This document shows, piece by piece, positions 47,201 through 58,069 of a stretch of DNA of 64,000 bases (positions are counted from its first letter, which is position 1; each line of letters opens with the position of its first letter). This DNA is from Tubiluchus corallicola (Eukaryota > Priapulida > Priapulimorpha > Priapulimorphida > Tubiluchidae). Location: assembly GCA_030141605.1 (NCBI GenBank), contig JAQGDQ010000269.1:186001-250000 (forward strand). Reading direction: 5' to 3'. Below the pieces are notes generated by a model. It was not told the origin of the DNA, did not search any database, and saw only the letters and a program-made list of their open reading frames with translations. The translations under genes and the position numbers were made by a program.

Positions 47201-49096
47201 AATACATCTAATTCTATATCATTTTAAGTATTGCCACATATTTGGTTCTGCACTCAGTGTTGAGTGAACATGAAAAAAAGCAATTCATGGAACATATGAG
47301 AGCAGTCAATTTTGTGAAGCAAAAAACGTTGCTGCGGCATTTATTACTCGAGCCTGGGTCACAACGTAAACACGCGGGATCCATCCTAAAGGACCGTGTG
47401 ATAACCCTATGGGATAGTACAGGCTGCAGCTCTTCAAGCTTGCGGGCTCTTAAGCTTTGGTGACATTTAGTAAACAAATCTGTTCTTTCACTACCGTTGT
47501 GTTGAAATATCTGTCAATGCGTTTTGCAATAAATGGTAAAATTGTGAAATTCTTTAAACAATATTTTTATTGACAAACAAAAAATAGCTATTCTAATTTG
47601 TTTAAATAATTTGCAATAAGTTTACTTCAATCTATGTAAATGTCATTAAAATATATCGTAAGTAAAAAATATTCAAGAAGTGTGCGGGCGAATTAGAAGG
47701 TGGCTCCATCTGAGGGGCCTCATAATTTCATTAGCCTAGGGGCTCCAAAAGGTCATAATCTGGCCCTGGTCAAAATCCTTATATTCCAGTAACCTCCTGG
47801 AACTTGATTATCTCAGCAAAAGCTAAAAGAACATGTTGAGATGGTGCTCCAAACTCTCAAATACCATATCACTCTTTTAGCCCCTTTCATCACCTACCCA
47901 CAAAACCTGAGCTATTCTTCAGGTGGAGAGTGGACGCAACAGTGAATTTTGATTTCCTTTACAACTGTGCTGCATGTAGTAAAGCGGCATAACTGACTTA
48001 AAACCTCTTTACCAACATCATTATCTTGGTGTGCTAATCGCAGAATGTCACTTTTGTGCTAATAATCAATATGATCAATCAATAATCAGTACGATCAATC
48101 ACGTCAAATACCTAAGCACTAGACAGTTGTAGGTTTGCCCAACCTTTAGCTAGCACATTTAAAATACTGTAGGCCTACATAAAAACGTGTTAATGATACG
48201 TATTATAAATGAAAATACATAATCAAGGAATAGAAATTTAGCCATCATTAACCCTTTCATGTTGGACTGTAGAGAAATGGGACAAAACGATAACAAACCT
48301 ACTTACATATGCATGTGATCCATTTGTATTCTAGCCCCTACCAAATATACAATATACAAGTGGCTCTACCATAATACTAATTTCTTTCTGTCAAATCACA
48401 TAACTAAATAAGTAAACCTTCTGACAGCTGCCATAATCATATATGGCACTGAAGAAAGTAAAAAAAATGAATGTATGAATCTATATAACATAAAGCTTAA
48501 TATCAATATTATATAGAAAACTACAAACATAACATAAATAATGGTTGCTTACTAAATAAAATCATACAAATTAATAATAATTGTGATTTTTGGGTTATTC
48601 TCTTATGAGGTAACTCCATAAAGCTATTTATTTTGCCTTGATATAGGTCTCGTATATGTTATAAGTTTTTAGCCAGTTTTTATATTGTGACATCATAAAA
48701 TAGTTATTTCATATTGTAAATTTCTATGAAAAAAACAGATCTGGGTAACGATAAATGGTGTGCTAAATGACATATCCAGAGAAAAATCAATAAGTGAGTA
48801 ACCCATTGTTTCACATTCTGTAATAGTATAAAATTATCAAAAAATATACCTGTACTTGCTTTTGCATTCTGTATTAGTCTAAAATTATGAATAAATATAC
48901 CAGTAACAGTTTTCGTCAACAAAAAACTAAAATTGGATTATGAAGCAATAAGCCTATAATTACATACCCAGTCTACAAGTTTCAAATTATTAGATACAGA
49001 TTAAAAAAAATTTACAAATAGTACGTAAAATGTAATTTACTACTCACCTGTGCAGAAAGCCGTCAACAGAATCACAACTGTCAGCAAAGCCTTCAT
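38212..49096 (-). CDS. PLB1: Secreted phospholipase B1-like GDSL lipase (13 exons, 403 aa)
   Basis: Phospholipase B1 enzymes hydrolyse acyl chains of phospholipids and other lipids outside the cell. Exons in coding order: 49096-49048, 46975-46857, 45918-45858, 45036-44978, 44248-44181, 43032-42989, 42791-42683, 42036-41901, 41352-41195, 40739-40559, 40068-39973, 39077-39012, 38277-38212. They sum to 1212 bp in an unbroken frame. Exon 1 encodes a signal peptide ([16 protein letters not shown]). Catalytic blocks are seen in order: ALGDSIT (nucleophile Ser94), IGGND (Asn206) and APDCFH (Asp340, His343). [19 protein letters not shown] and the C-terminal [16 protein letters not shown] match mammalian PLB1 repeats. 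Vertebrate PLB1 has four such domains plus a membrane anchor; this protein has one domain and no hydrophobic tail, so it should be secreted. The exon 7 donor is GTCTGT, a weak but GT-type site. Family and exon model are strong; substrate is inferred. Confidence 0.93.
39350..39454 (+). repeat. tRNA-derived element with duplicated T arm
   Basis: Acceptor GGACTGA (39350) can pair with TTAGTCC (39412-39418). The anticodon-like loop CTCGTAA sits on a TTGA/TCAG stem (formal anticodon CGT), and the T arm is CCTGG-TTCAAAT-CCAGG. One extra base separates T arm and acceptor. The 3' half (GGGTTCAAATCCAGGCTTAG) is then repeated at 39429-39454, which fits a SINE or tRNA pseudogene in the last introns of the phospholipase gene. 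Confidence 0.5.
42075..42135. repeat. 29-bp inverted repeat with 3-base loop
   Basis: Left arm 42075-42103 (ATATTTATTCATTTTAAACA...) and right arm 42107-42135 are reverse complements with a single mismatch, giving a near-perfect 61-bp palindrome inside a phospholipase intron, 39 bp upstream of exon 8. Confidence 0.9.
45071..45290 (+). repeat. tRNA-derived SINE, copy 1
   Basis: GGTGGTATAGCTCAGTGGCA is a good A-box/D-arm, AGATTTAATTCCC a degenerate B box, followed by GTCATACCAAAGATTTAAAA. That core block recurs with the same spacing at 57118-57290. I recall similar cores in SINEs of various marine invertebrates but could not check this. Confidence 0.6.
45755..45815. repeat. AT microsatellite with ATAGATCT inverted copies
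   Basis: A TA dinucleotide run of about 20 bp is bordered by GTATAGATCTATA and TGTATAGATCTTG, then a second ATATATAT run, in an intron of the phospholipase gene. Confidence 0.7.
47390..47767 (+). mobile_element. hAT-type MITE family A, eroded left end
   Basis: From TATGGGATAGTACAGGCTGC through TTTGCAATAAATGGTAAAAT to the right end TCATAATCTGGCCCTG (47767), block order matches the copy at 53957-54318. The left terminus is degenerate and no target duplication could be matched. It lies in intron 1 of the phospholipase gene. Confidence 0.7.
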
Positions 49097-49444
49097 GATA
49101 TGATTTTCACTCACGCCACACACTTGTGATAAAATAAATATGCAAGCAACGACGGTACGAAGGGTAAATAAGCCTTATCAATTTCTATATATCTTTCTGC
49201 ACGCTACATATTAACTTTGCAAGATAGTCCTATAATCTGCCAGATTTCAGGGGCAGGTAGACGACATAGAGACAAGTAATAATGAAACAAATTGCAAAAC
49301 TATGATTGAAACTGTCAGCCCAGTTTGGTTACGTACAGGGTGGATTATCCTATAGACTAGTATAGGCTGCAGCCTAAGGCCCCAAGCTTTGACAAAGTCT
49401 AATAAAAAAAATTTGTTTTTCGCCACAGTTGTGTTAAAATATGT

Positions 49445-51764
49445 CTTACCTTACCTTAGACCTTAGTCCTTCCTGCGCATTGATGCACATTGGGCAGACA
49501 GCATTTTCCACTGAGTTCTATCGGCGGCTTCGTTCTCTACGTTTTCCCAACGTATGTTGACAGCTCGAAGGTCTTCTTTGAAGGATCTGCGCCACGTTGT
49601 TTTTGGCCGACCTCTTTTTCGTTTCCCACCAGGTGGTTCCCACTGTACTGCTGCTTTGGCGTACTTTCTGATAGACGGAGAATATGTCCAGCCAGTTTCA
49701 TTCTTCTCTCTGTAACTATATCTTGTAACCGCAATGACTGCGCTCGTTGAAGAACTTCTACATTGGTGACATGGTCGCGGTAGGAGATTTTTAGTATCTT
49801 TCGAAGGCATTTTTGGTGGAAGACGTTCAGTTTCTTTGATAACTCCGCTGTGACTTTCCAGGTTTTGCTGGCATAGAGAGCCGTTGGCAGCACAATGGCG
49901 TTGTACAGACGAAGTTTGATTTTCATGTCAATTTTCTTGCTTGTCCAGATTTTTCCCATCTTCCTAAATACTGCTGTTGCTTTGCCGATTCTCCCCCTGA
50001 TGTCATTTTCTGTACCTCCATTACAGGTCATCACACTGCCCAGATATGAAAAACTGGTAACGTTCTTAACCATTTGGCCTCCCACTGTTATATGTACATC
50101 ATTCTGTTGGTTTGTCCACACTTTCAAAACTTTGGTCTTTTCTTGACTAATTCTCAATCCAATTTTTCCCGCTACTTCTTCCATACTTGTGGTCAGTTGT
50201 TGCAGGCTTTCTTTTGATGTTTCCAGAAGAGCTATATCGTCAGCAAAGTCCAGATCTGCCAATCGTTGTTGTTGTTTCCATTGCATTCCTAGATCTTTAC
50301 CATCAACCGCCTTCTTCATGATGAAATCAATCGTCAGTAGGAACAGGAATGGCGACATAATGCAACCCTGCTTAACTCCAGTTTCGATGGTGAAATACTC
50401 GGTGTTTCCCTCTTGTGTTCTTATACAACAGCCGCTGTTTTGGTAAAAGTTCTGGATGGTTGAAATGAATTTCTGTGGGATACCATACAGAGAAGCAATT
50501 TTCCATAGAGACTGCCTGTGAACAGAGTCAAAAGCCTTCTTGAAATCAATAAAATTGATTAATAAGGGCTGTTGGAATTCCATACATTGCTCAATGATGT
50601 TTCTGAGAGTGAATATCTGTTCACAGCATGATCTTCCTTTTCTAAATCCAGCTTGTTGTTCTCTTAGTCTTATATCAACAGCATCTCTCAACCGATCTAG
50701 CAGCACTATACTCAGGACTTTTCCAGGTATTGACATCAGAGTTATTCCTCTCCAATTATTGCAATCTGTCAGGTTCCCTTTTTTAGGCAACTTCACGATG
50801 ACTCCATTTCTCCAATCTTCGGGGACCTTTTGTTGTTCCCAGCAGCTGTTCAGGAGCTTTGTCATTGATCGTGTTATCCCTTTATTACCATGTTTCAGGA
50901 GCTCAGCTGTTATTTGGTCCTCTCCAGCTGCTTTGTTGTTCTTTAGTTTTTTGATGGCAGTTTCGACTTCCAGTTCACTGATGTTGTCCAATCTTACATC
51001 TAGCTGTTGTTGACCAATTTCATTCTCAAAATTGAATAATGTTGTTGGGTTTGGCTGGTTGAGAACTTCCTTGAAGTGTTCCACCCATCGTGCGTTTTGC
51101 TGTTCTGTTGTTGTGAGAGTCACACCACTTTTGTTCTTGATTGGCACAGCTGGGGTGCCTCCTGTTCCCGTTAGATCTTTAACAATTCTGTAGAGAGTCT
51201 TGGTATCATTATGGCTGGCTGCTAACTGTGCTTCTTCACCCTTCTTTTCAAACCATTCGTTCTTGTCCCTCCTGCAACGTCTTTTTACTGCTCTATCTGC
51301 CAGTTGGTACTGCTCATTGGCTTGACTCCTGCTTTCTGGTGTTTTTGCTTGGTCTCTCATTTGCTTAGTCTTCTTTCTTTCATCAATTAATTCCCAAGTT
51401 TTTTCTTGTATCCACATTTCTTTTCTGTTACCCCTTCTTCTGCCGATCTGTTCATCTGCAACTGCTGTTACTGCTTCTTTGAATATTTTCCACTGTTCTT
51501 CAATATCGTTGGCTTGTAGTAGTGGTTCAAATTTGTTGCTAAGTGCAAGTTCAAAACTCCTTGCTTTTTGTTGGTCTTTCAGGTTTTCAACCGCAAAAGG
51601 TCTAGTGATTTTTGGCTTTTGTATCTTTTTCAGTTTGAGCTGCACTTTTCCTTGAACTAGGTGGTGGTCAGAGCCCACATCAGCTCCACGACATACTTTC
51701 ACATCTTTCAGTGCTGATCTCCATCTCTTGCTGATACAGATGTAGTCGATATCTGTGTCGATAT
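49445..51764 (-). mobile_element. 5'-truncated RTE-type non-LTR retrotransposon
   Basis: The 2320-bp insertion is flanked by AAATATGT (49437-49444 and 51765-51772), a short target duplication. It is read on the minus strand: the tail of an endonuclease domain (SDHHLV), a complete reverse transcriptase region and a C-terminal domain. The 3' end is a short tandem run of TAAGG and not poly-A, as in RTE-clade elements. It is truncated within the endonuclease. Confidence 0.9.
49463..51764 (-). pseudogene. LINE endonuclease-reverse transcriptase ORF, truncated and frameshifted
   Basis: The minus-strand frame is open from the element's 5' edge (51764), and its longest ATG-initiated stretch is 721 codons (51702-49537). 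Visible motifs: SDHHLV (end of the endonuclease fold), WRGITLMS, QQAGFRKGRSC, the catalytic FIDFKKAFDS near 50530-50550, GVKQGCIMSPFLF, and FADDIALL near 50235-50255. After KLAGHILRLS (about 49676) a one-base shift moves the conserved C-terminal sequence (KRKRGRPKTTWRR ... ADRTQWKML) into another frame that ends at 49463. The endonuclease N-terminus is absent. The reverse transcriptase resembles RTE/BovB-type proteins. With truncation and frameshift the copy should be dead, though the catalytic palm is intact. Confidence 0.92.
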
Positions 51765-52611
51765 AAATATGTGCTAATAGTGGTATTTCTTAAAAAATAT
51801 TTCCATTGACAAATGCAAACAATTATTCTAGTTTATTCAAAGAATTAGCAATAGATTTATTTCATGCTACGTAAATGTCGCTGAAATATATCACGAGTAA
51901 AAAAATATTCAACACGGCTGCAGGGCAAGTTAGAGGGTGGGTCCACCTGAGGGGATCATAATTTTCTTAGCCTAGAGGCCCCAAAAGGCCATAATCTGGA
52001 CCTAGTTACGTAGAAGAAGGCAATAATTTCTAGTATTAACAAGTAGTAACAAATTTTAGTTTCTCTTTGAAAACTATAGAGTACAAGCAAGGAAAAAATA
52101 AGCCTTTGCCACACTGCTTCAATAACAAATTCAAGTTCAACGACAGATTTTTATAACAGATAACTGTGTATCTCTGTTTGATCATATGCCAAGTTATGCT
52201 CACACAAAAAGTTATCTAATCACTGTCACGTTTTCCACAGTTGGGTATTAATGTTCTAGATTATTACATTAATTATATTACAGTATTTTTTTCAATTTTG
52301 TTTACTGGATGTGAATAAACATTTCAATTATTCAATAAAATGACATTTGCTGCGGCATGAACTTTAGTTCTATAAAATTACAAAACCTTTAAATTTCTAA
52401 TCAATATTGCACTGTTTTAACTGTGCCTTCTCACAAACTAGAATGATGTATCACAACTTTTACTAAACAAAAACAACCTAAGTGAAAATGGCACACTGTT
52501 TTCTATAAATTTTGTAATTTGTTTTTTGCCATTCTCTCTTCAGTAGCAACAAGAAAAATAGTACCATGAACTCATAAAATATGAACTTGTGCTACTGGCA
52601 AGTCAAAGTTC

Positions 52612-53455
52612 AAAGGGGAAGAAAAGGGAATTTTAAAGTTTATCTCAAAAAGCTTACCATGCAAAGCTATACTATTTAGCATCGCGCTTAGCTGCTTGAC
52701 GAAGTTTTGTAATTGGAAAAGAAAATTCATGATAATTTTAAATTTTGCGCCACTTAGTAAAACGGCACTCCCAGTGTGCACCACTCACCCACCAAAAACA
52801 CGTTATTGATCTTACTGACAAGATAAGGTAATTTACACTTTTGTAAAAAAAGTAAAATGCCCATAAATCTCAAAAAAATCTTTATTTTTTTCTTCAGAAG
52901 CTTTCGTTCTGTGGGACTTATGAGACTCAAAGGGTACAAAAAGCAGGAAGTAGCTGAATTAAAAACTAAATCTTCATGCTCTTTGTACAATTTATTTTAC
53001 TGACATTGTACACCTTTATTTTACGTGTAATTTCATCTGTAATTTTTCATTATTGTATCTTTCTGTGCAGCTGATGAAGTCTGAGAAGATGAAAGCTTCC
53101 GAAGAAAAAAAATAAAGAATTTTATGAGATTTATAGGCATTTTAACTTCTTTTACGGTTATGACCGTGGCAAACCTCAGAAGAGCACTATCTTATTTTCA
53201 AGCTAATTTACACTTTAGCTTACTTAGCAAAGAGTGTGCTATAAATGCTGTGATTATTTTTTCAAATTTTACAGTGTTATATAAACTTGTACCAAAGGAC
53301 TGGCCATTAAAATTGCTATGTCTAACGGTCATTGCGGGAATTTAGATTTACAAGTTTTGTACAGTGTTACTGCTAAAGCAAGCTCTGTATCCAATAAGAC
53401 AGCATATAAGTGATATAAAATTTCTAGACAAAACAGTTGTTTTCTTGTGCTTTAA
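52612..53455 (+). repeat. Dispersed repeat C, copy 2, interrupted
   Basis: It matches 9350-9855 through TAATTGGAAAAGAAAATTC, CACCAAAAACACGTTATT, AAGAGTGTGCTATAAATG and CAATAAGACAGCATATAAG, but is split by the 362-bp element at 52842-53203. Confidence 0.75.
52842..53203. mobile_element. Palindromic element with 13-bp target duplication and hammerhead-like cores
   Basis: The flanks TAATTTACACTTT at 52829-52841 and 53204-53216 are identical. The ends form inverted repeats: AAAATGCCCATAAATCTC (52854 on) against its complement near 53148, continuing through CTTTATTTTTTTCTTC and AGAAGCTTTC, about 55 bp. The right half carries CTGATGA (53071-53077), a GTCT/AGAT stem with GAGA loop (53079-53090) and GAAA (53091-53094), the order of a hammerhead core but with one extra base. 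The left half has a mutated mirror copy. No protein is encoded. Confidence 0.7.
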
Positions 53456-53555
53456 TGTTAATTTGGCTGAAGTGGTTTCACGCATGCTTTCTGTTACTCA
53501 TATAGTGTATTATTTTTAGCCAGTTCATTTAGAAAATTTGTAACAGTATAGAATG

Positions 53556-53561
53556 TTTATT
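53556..53561 (-). promoter_or_regulatory. Polyadenylation signal of SBDS
   Basis: AATAAA on the minus strand about 170 bp after the SBDS stop codon. This is the nearest canonical hexamer. Confidence 0.5.
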
Positions 53562-53731
53562 TGTACTAACATCTGTTATGTAAATAAAGAATCATTGCTA
53601 CCGTGACAGCATCTATTAATGAAAAACAAACTAAATGATGTAATAATTTGCCAGAAATATCACGTTTTCACCAAATTTTCACCAACCCAGTAAAGATATT
53701 ATTTTACAGACAAACAATAACAATGAAAATG

Positions 53732-56700
53732 CTATTCTAATCTTTCGTCGCCTTCTGTTATGTTTTTAAGATTTAACACTTCCAGTTTACCATGACCTCT
53801 TGTGGTAGAGGTAACCAAACTATCCATCTCACGAAAACAACCGGGATCAATTAAGCATACCTAAAATGATAACAACACAAATATCATCTGTGCAATGTGC
53901 AGAACTGGGTAACAATGTAAATATGTTTGAAAAAAGTTGTTGTGGCACCTTGTCATCAGGGCTGGGTTATCCTACAGGCTAGTATGGGCTACAGCCAAGG
54001 ACCCCTAAAACTTGGTAAAAAAAATCTCGTTTTTCCGCTACAGTTGTGTTGAAATATGTAATTTGGTTTGCAATAAATGGTAAAATTGTGGAATTCTTTA
54101 AACAATATTTTTATTGACAAACAAAAGCTAACTAGTATAGTTTTCTTAAAGAGTTTATAAAAAATAAGTTTACTTCAAGCTATGTACATGTCGGTAAAAT
54201 ATATCACGAGTAAAAAATATTCAAGGCGGATGTGGGCAAGTTAGAAGATGGCCCCGTCTGAGTGAGGCCCCATAATTTCATTAGCCCAGCGGCCCCAAAA
54301 AGTCATAGTGCGACCCTGCTTGTGAATCTAAAGGCTAATTTTAAATTTTAAAATCTAAAGTGCTAAATTATAGCTTGCATTAATTGTATTGATGAGGAGT
54401 CCTGTTACGAGTGCTAAAATGTTCGTATTTGAACAAAAACCATCCATTCATATCTGTTAAATATTTAATGTTTGAAAATGTTTATGGGCCTATATTTAGT
54501 AAAGGGAAATCGAGCAAGTTTTGTAGCAAGTTTTAAAATTTTCCAAAATAAAGTTATATAAACAAGCATAATCATAAAGAAAACAAAGTGCCATTTAAGT
54601 CTCAAAAATTCTTATTTTTCACCAAGAGCTTTTGTCCTTCAAGGATTTCGTCAGGTGCAATCTATTTGTATGGCTTAGATCTTGAAAGATGTTTGAAGAT
54701 CTTGAAAGGGAAAGATAGCACTATTATTATATTATCATTGTATATATCAATACGCGAACTTATTTTTGGCATACCAGTTCTAAATCTCCCTGCCACTCTT
54801 CTGATTCGACATTAGATGCTAATTTCACAACCTTGTCTTTGATTTTCTTGGCTTCCTTCTGAGGCAGTGTAATTTTCAGCCTCATCTGTGCTCTCTCAAT
54901 GTTCATCGATGACTTCAATTTTCTAATGACTTCCAGTGCCTAGTAAAACAAAGCAATAAATCACATTTTTGATTGTACTGTCTTACAATATGTCTTAACG
55001 AAAATCTGTATATAATTAAGTTGGCAAAACAGCGTTGAACGAATCTGCAGACAAGCAAAAATCTGTGTCAGACAACTTGCCGCATACAGATTTCAAATCA
55101 CATGTGCTGTTATTATCAAGCTATTATCGTTTAGGACTAGTTTATGTCACTTTCTCTTATTTTTGTATCTTACCTGTTGCTTAGTACTTCTGTTTGGCTT
55201 CACAGAAAAGTGAACATCTTTCATTCCCCGCTCTATCACCCCTACCGTGTATGGTCGCTTCGTGTCGGAGTTCACAGTCAAGTTTGCCACAGTCGTGGCA
55301 ATGTCCCGGACGCTTGATTCAAGCTGTGCCTGTCGCTCCTTGTCCGAAACTTGTAACTCGCCTTTTGCCAATATCTGCAAAATATACAGAAGAAAGGTAT
55401 TAAACAAACTGACTGCTGCATGAAGAAATATTGCAAATAAATGTGTTACTTCATCGGCCTCTTAGTTTTCCGAGAAATGTTTGCTTTGGTTGTATTTTAG
55501 TAAAATTTGCACTCATTATCACGTTTTTTCTTGAAGATATAACATAATGCAAGGTACATTGTAATGTCTTTGGTTAACAAAATTTATTACTATAGACTTC
55601 TCATTCAGATATTCACACAATGTTGCATTAATTTTTGTAATTTTAAGTGGTAATGATCATATTTGTGCAACTTTTTATTTTTTTATTTATTTTTTATTAA
55701 TTCACTGATATAAATTAATGTTCATATAGATATTAACGATTATCTCTAAGAACATTAATTTATATCAGTGAATTAACATAGGAATGAACATAGGAAGTTT
55801 GACATGAATTCATTTCTAAAATAAATTTAAAGCCTTTGCAATACATGCTAAGGTGAGTGAGTGATGACTCATACATTTATAGTTGTAATATGTTATATCA
55901 GTCGGATAATGAATTCAGTCAGTTAATTGGGTCAAAACACTTCCACCCCAAAGTGAGTCTATTAAGCAGTGCCTACTGTAGCTAACATAGATGTCACACC
56001 TAAAACATGCTATGGCTACCGACCTTGTTCACACTGACCAGTACATTTGATACACTGCTGTTATAAAATTTATATCCAGTGACTGAACAATGTTTTCTCC
56101 TCTGTAGCTCAAGAAACAATGAACTTAAATCACATTTATATTGTTCACCTGTTTGCATATGTCCGTCTGGTTGTCTGTGCCAAATGCACGCACGAGGTCT
56201 TCCCTTTTTGCAACTTGACCTTTAGAAACGTTGACGAAGATAGTATGTGTTTGCAACACTTCATCTATATCTTTTTCTCTAAAAGCAATTACGTCACTGC
56301 ATTATGCAAAGAACTAAACTGTTGTTACAATCAACGAATCATATAAATTTCTAACAGCGCTTTCACAAAGCACAGTACGGATGTTACCACATCACAAACA
56401 TATTTTGAAAAATAAATGTATGTTGCAAAAAACAAAGCATGCCATGAAATTTTGCACTAATAAATAATTAGTTTAATAATAACAATATTATTGCCTAAAG
56501 TTTAAAAAACCTACGAACTATATTTTGAGTAGTACAATTACACAAAAGCTTAAAGGCTAACTTTGTTACATTCTACAGACACAGATTGAAATAATGAAAA
56601 GTTAAAAAGCTTCCAGGAATAAAAATGTTTTAATTTGAAGTTTAAAAACAGCAATACTTCAGGAGTCTTTGACCTCACCTGAAAGCGCATTTCATTAATG

Positions 56701-57638
56701 AGCGTAGCACTGGAAAAAGATTTAGAACGAACTAAAACGAGACTAGTTCTAGGTTGGTGGTTATCATGGTAATCAACAAAATTGCAATTAGTTTAGCACT
56801 TATCTGTTGATACTTACTCAAGCTTTTTGTGTCTATGAGTATTGTACTGTATATAAATGCATACACAATTATCATTCACTTGAGAATGGTTGCAAATAGC
56901 TAACACAGATATTGCACAGTAAAACAATAATGCTCCTGTACTCATTCATATCATATCATATGACATTTATTAGTTATCCAAAGGATATAGAACAATCCAC
57001 CTTTTGCCGCTAAACGATACGTTCTTTTGCTACTCTCTAAGACGAAGCATCTTTCAAAATTAGAGTTCCACTGAAGTCTTTCTGTGTGAAATCCATCCAT
57101 GCGAGCGATCAACCTTAGACAAGACGGTTTAGTCTAGTGGTAAAGCAACCGCTTTCCGTCTGGTAGGTTTAAGTTCAATACTGCAGCCGGGTCATAACCA
57201 AAGACTTTAAAAATGGTACCTACAGTTACCCTGCCAGGCACGTGGTATTTAGGGTGAAAGTGGGCTAATAATAATAATATATTAATATTAATAGTATACT
57301 ATAGTCTCTGTTATGTAGTTGTAGATTGTTGTTTCCACAATAAATTGAATTGAAAACGGTAATAAGTAGACTACCTTCTGATAATCTGAGCGTATACACC
57401 GTCCACTTATCTTAGTTGCTTACAACTTTTGGCCATTTTATCCGCAATAAAGATTAATGATTTGTATACATCATTACATGTGCTTATTCCTGGAAACACA
57501 AACTACTTACACTTTGTTTCGCCATTCCAAAACTTTATTTTTATAACAGGCAATCTCAAACCGCTTTCCAGTCTTCTTAATACGAACCACTGCAACATTC
57601 GTCAATCTAATTTGATTAGTCGGAGTAAAAATCGACAT
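53732..57638 (-). CDS. SBDS: Ribosome maturation protein SBDS (five exons, 250 aa)
   Basis: SBDS works with the GTPase EFL1 to release eIF6 from pre-60S subunits in the cytoplasm, allowing subunit joining. Exons in coding order: 57638-57511, 56278-56149, 55374-55174, 54939-54775, 53860-53732, 753 bp in one frame with GT-AG introns. The start [19 protein letters not shown] is almost identical to the human protein. The N-terminal FYSH domain runs through exons 1-2 ([34 protein letters not shown]). The central helical domain follows in exon 3 ([20 protein letters not shown]), and the ferredoxin-like third domain is in exons 4-5 ([41 protein letters not shown]). Length equals the human 250 aa and no domain is broken. 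It is divergent from the kinesin gene; no regulatory element could be defined in the 3.7-kb space between them. Confidence 0.97.
53957..54318 (+). mobile_element. hAT-type MITE family A, intact reference copy (362 bp)
   Basis: Left end CAGGGCTGGGTTATCC and inverted right end CAGGGTCGCACTATGAC. Flanks CTTGTCAT (53949-53956) and CTTGTGAA (54319-54326) agree at six of eight positions. The interior is non-coding. It lies in the last SBDS intron. Confidence 0.8.
54580..54660 (-). mobile_element. Solo half of the hammerhead-like element
   Basis: On the minus strand CTGACGAAATCCTTGAAGGA (from 54654) forms a TCC-TTGA-GGA type stem, followed by an AAAAGCTC segment, an AAATAAGAATTTTTGAGAC tail and TGGCAC. 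This is the same order as each half of 52842-53203. It lies in the last SBDS intron. Confidence 0.55.
55697..55776. repeat. Perfect 27-bp inverted repeat with 26-base loop
   Basis: Left arm 55697-55723 (TTAATTCACTGATATAAATT...) and right arm 55750-55776 are exact reverse complements. It lies in SBDS intron 2. Confidence 0.95.
57118..57290 (+). repeat. tRNA-derived SINE, copy 2
   Basis: GGTTTAGTCTAGTGGTAAAG (A box), GTAGGTTTAAGTTCAATAC (degenerate B box), then GTCATAACCAAAGACTTTAA shared with 45071-45290, and an ATAATAATA-type tail. It lies in SBDS intron 1. Confidence 0.65.
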
Positions 57639-58069
57639 TTTAATAAGCTTCTTAAAAAGAAGCTATAAATACTGCTGTTGCTTGTTGTTGACGTATAGTG
57701 CTTCTACCTATTGGGAATTTTGTAATTATCGATTACCATAAAATAGTTGAAACCACAGATAAATGTGTTAAATATCATTACATCAAATTTTCAGAAATAA
57801 GCTTGCAGTGCAGATGGGGGTTAAGCATAGATGATCTTTTCACCTCCCCTCAGTCTTCTCTGGAATGCTTGACTTGTGTTAACTATTCAAATAGGTGGTG
57901 GGGTTGACGGTATGATCCGGATGATGAGATCTTGTTTATGTGCAAGTGCTGAAGTGGCGATATGTTATCAATCTGCCAGTCCTTGCATGTAATCATTCAA
58001 GTTACTCATAGAGGGAGCATGTATGTATATGCATCCAAACACAGCTAAGACACCTCTGCGTTTTCAATG

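Larger units (their letters stand above)
49336..52004. mobile_element. hAT-type MITE family A split by an RTE-type LINE
   Basis: The left part (49336-49444) starts CAGGGTGGATTATCC, and the right part (51765-52004) ends CCATAATCTGGACCTA. Together they reproduce the 362-bp copy at 53957-54318. The perfect 8-bp duplication GTTACGTA flanks the outer ends (49328-49335 and 52005-52012). The interval between is the LINE described separately. Confidence 0.9.
49097..53731. other. Intergenic region between phospholipase and SBDS genes
   Basis: Both genes are read leftward. The region is dominated by a nested MITE/LINE insertion (49336-52004) and repeat C with its own insertion (52612-53455). 49097-49335 would contain the phospholipase promoter, but no motif stands out. 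52013-52611 is AT-rich with nothing recognised. Confidence 0.6.

Noticed and set aside
50540-51013. 157-codon plus-strand ORF
   Set aside because: Antisense shadow of the LINE reverse transcriptase.
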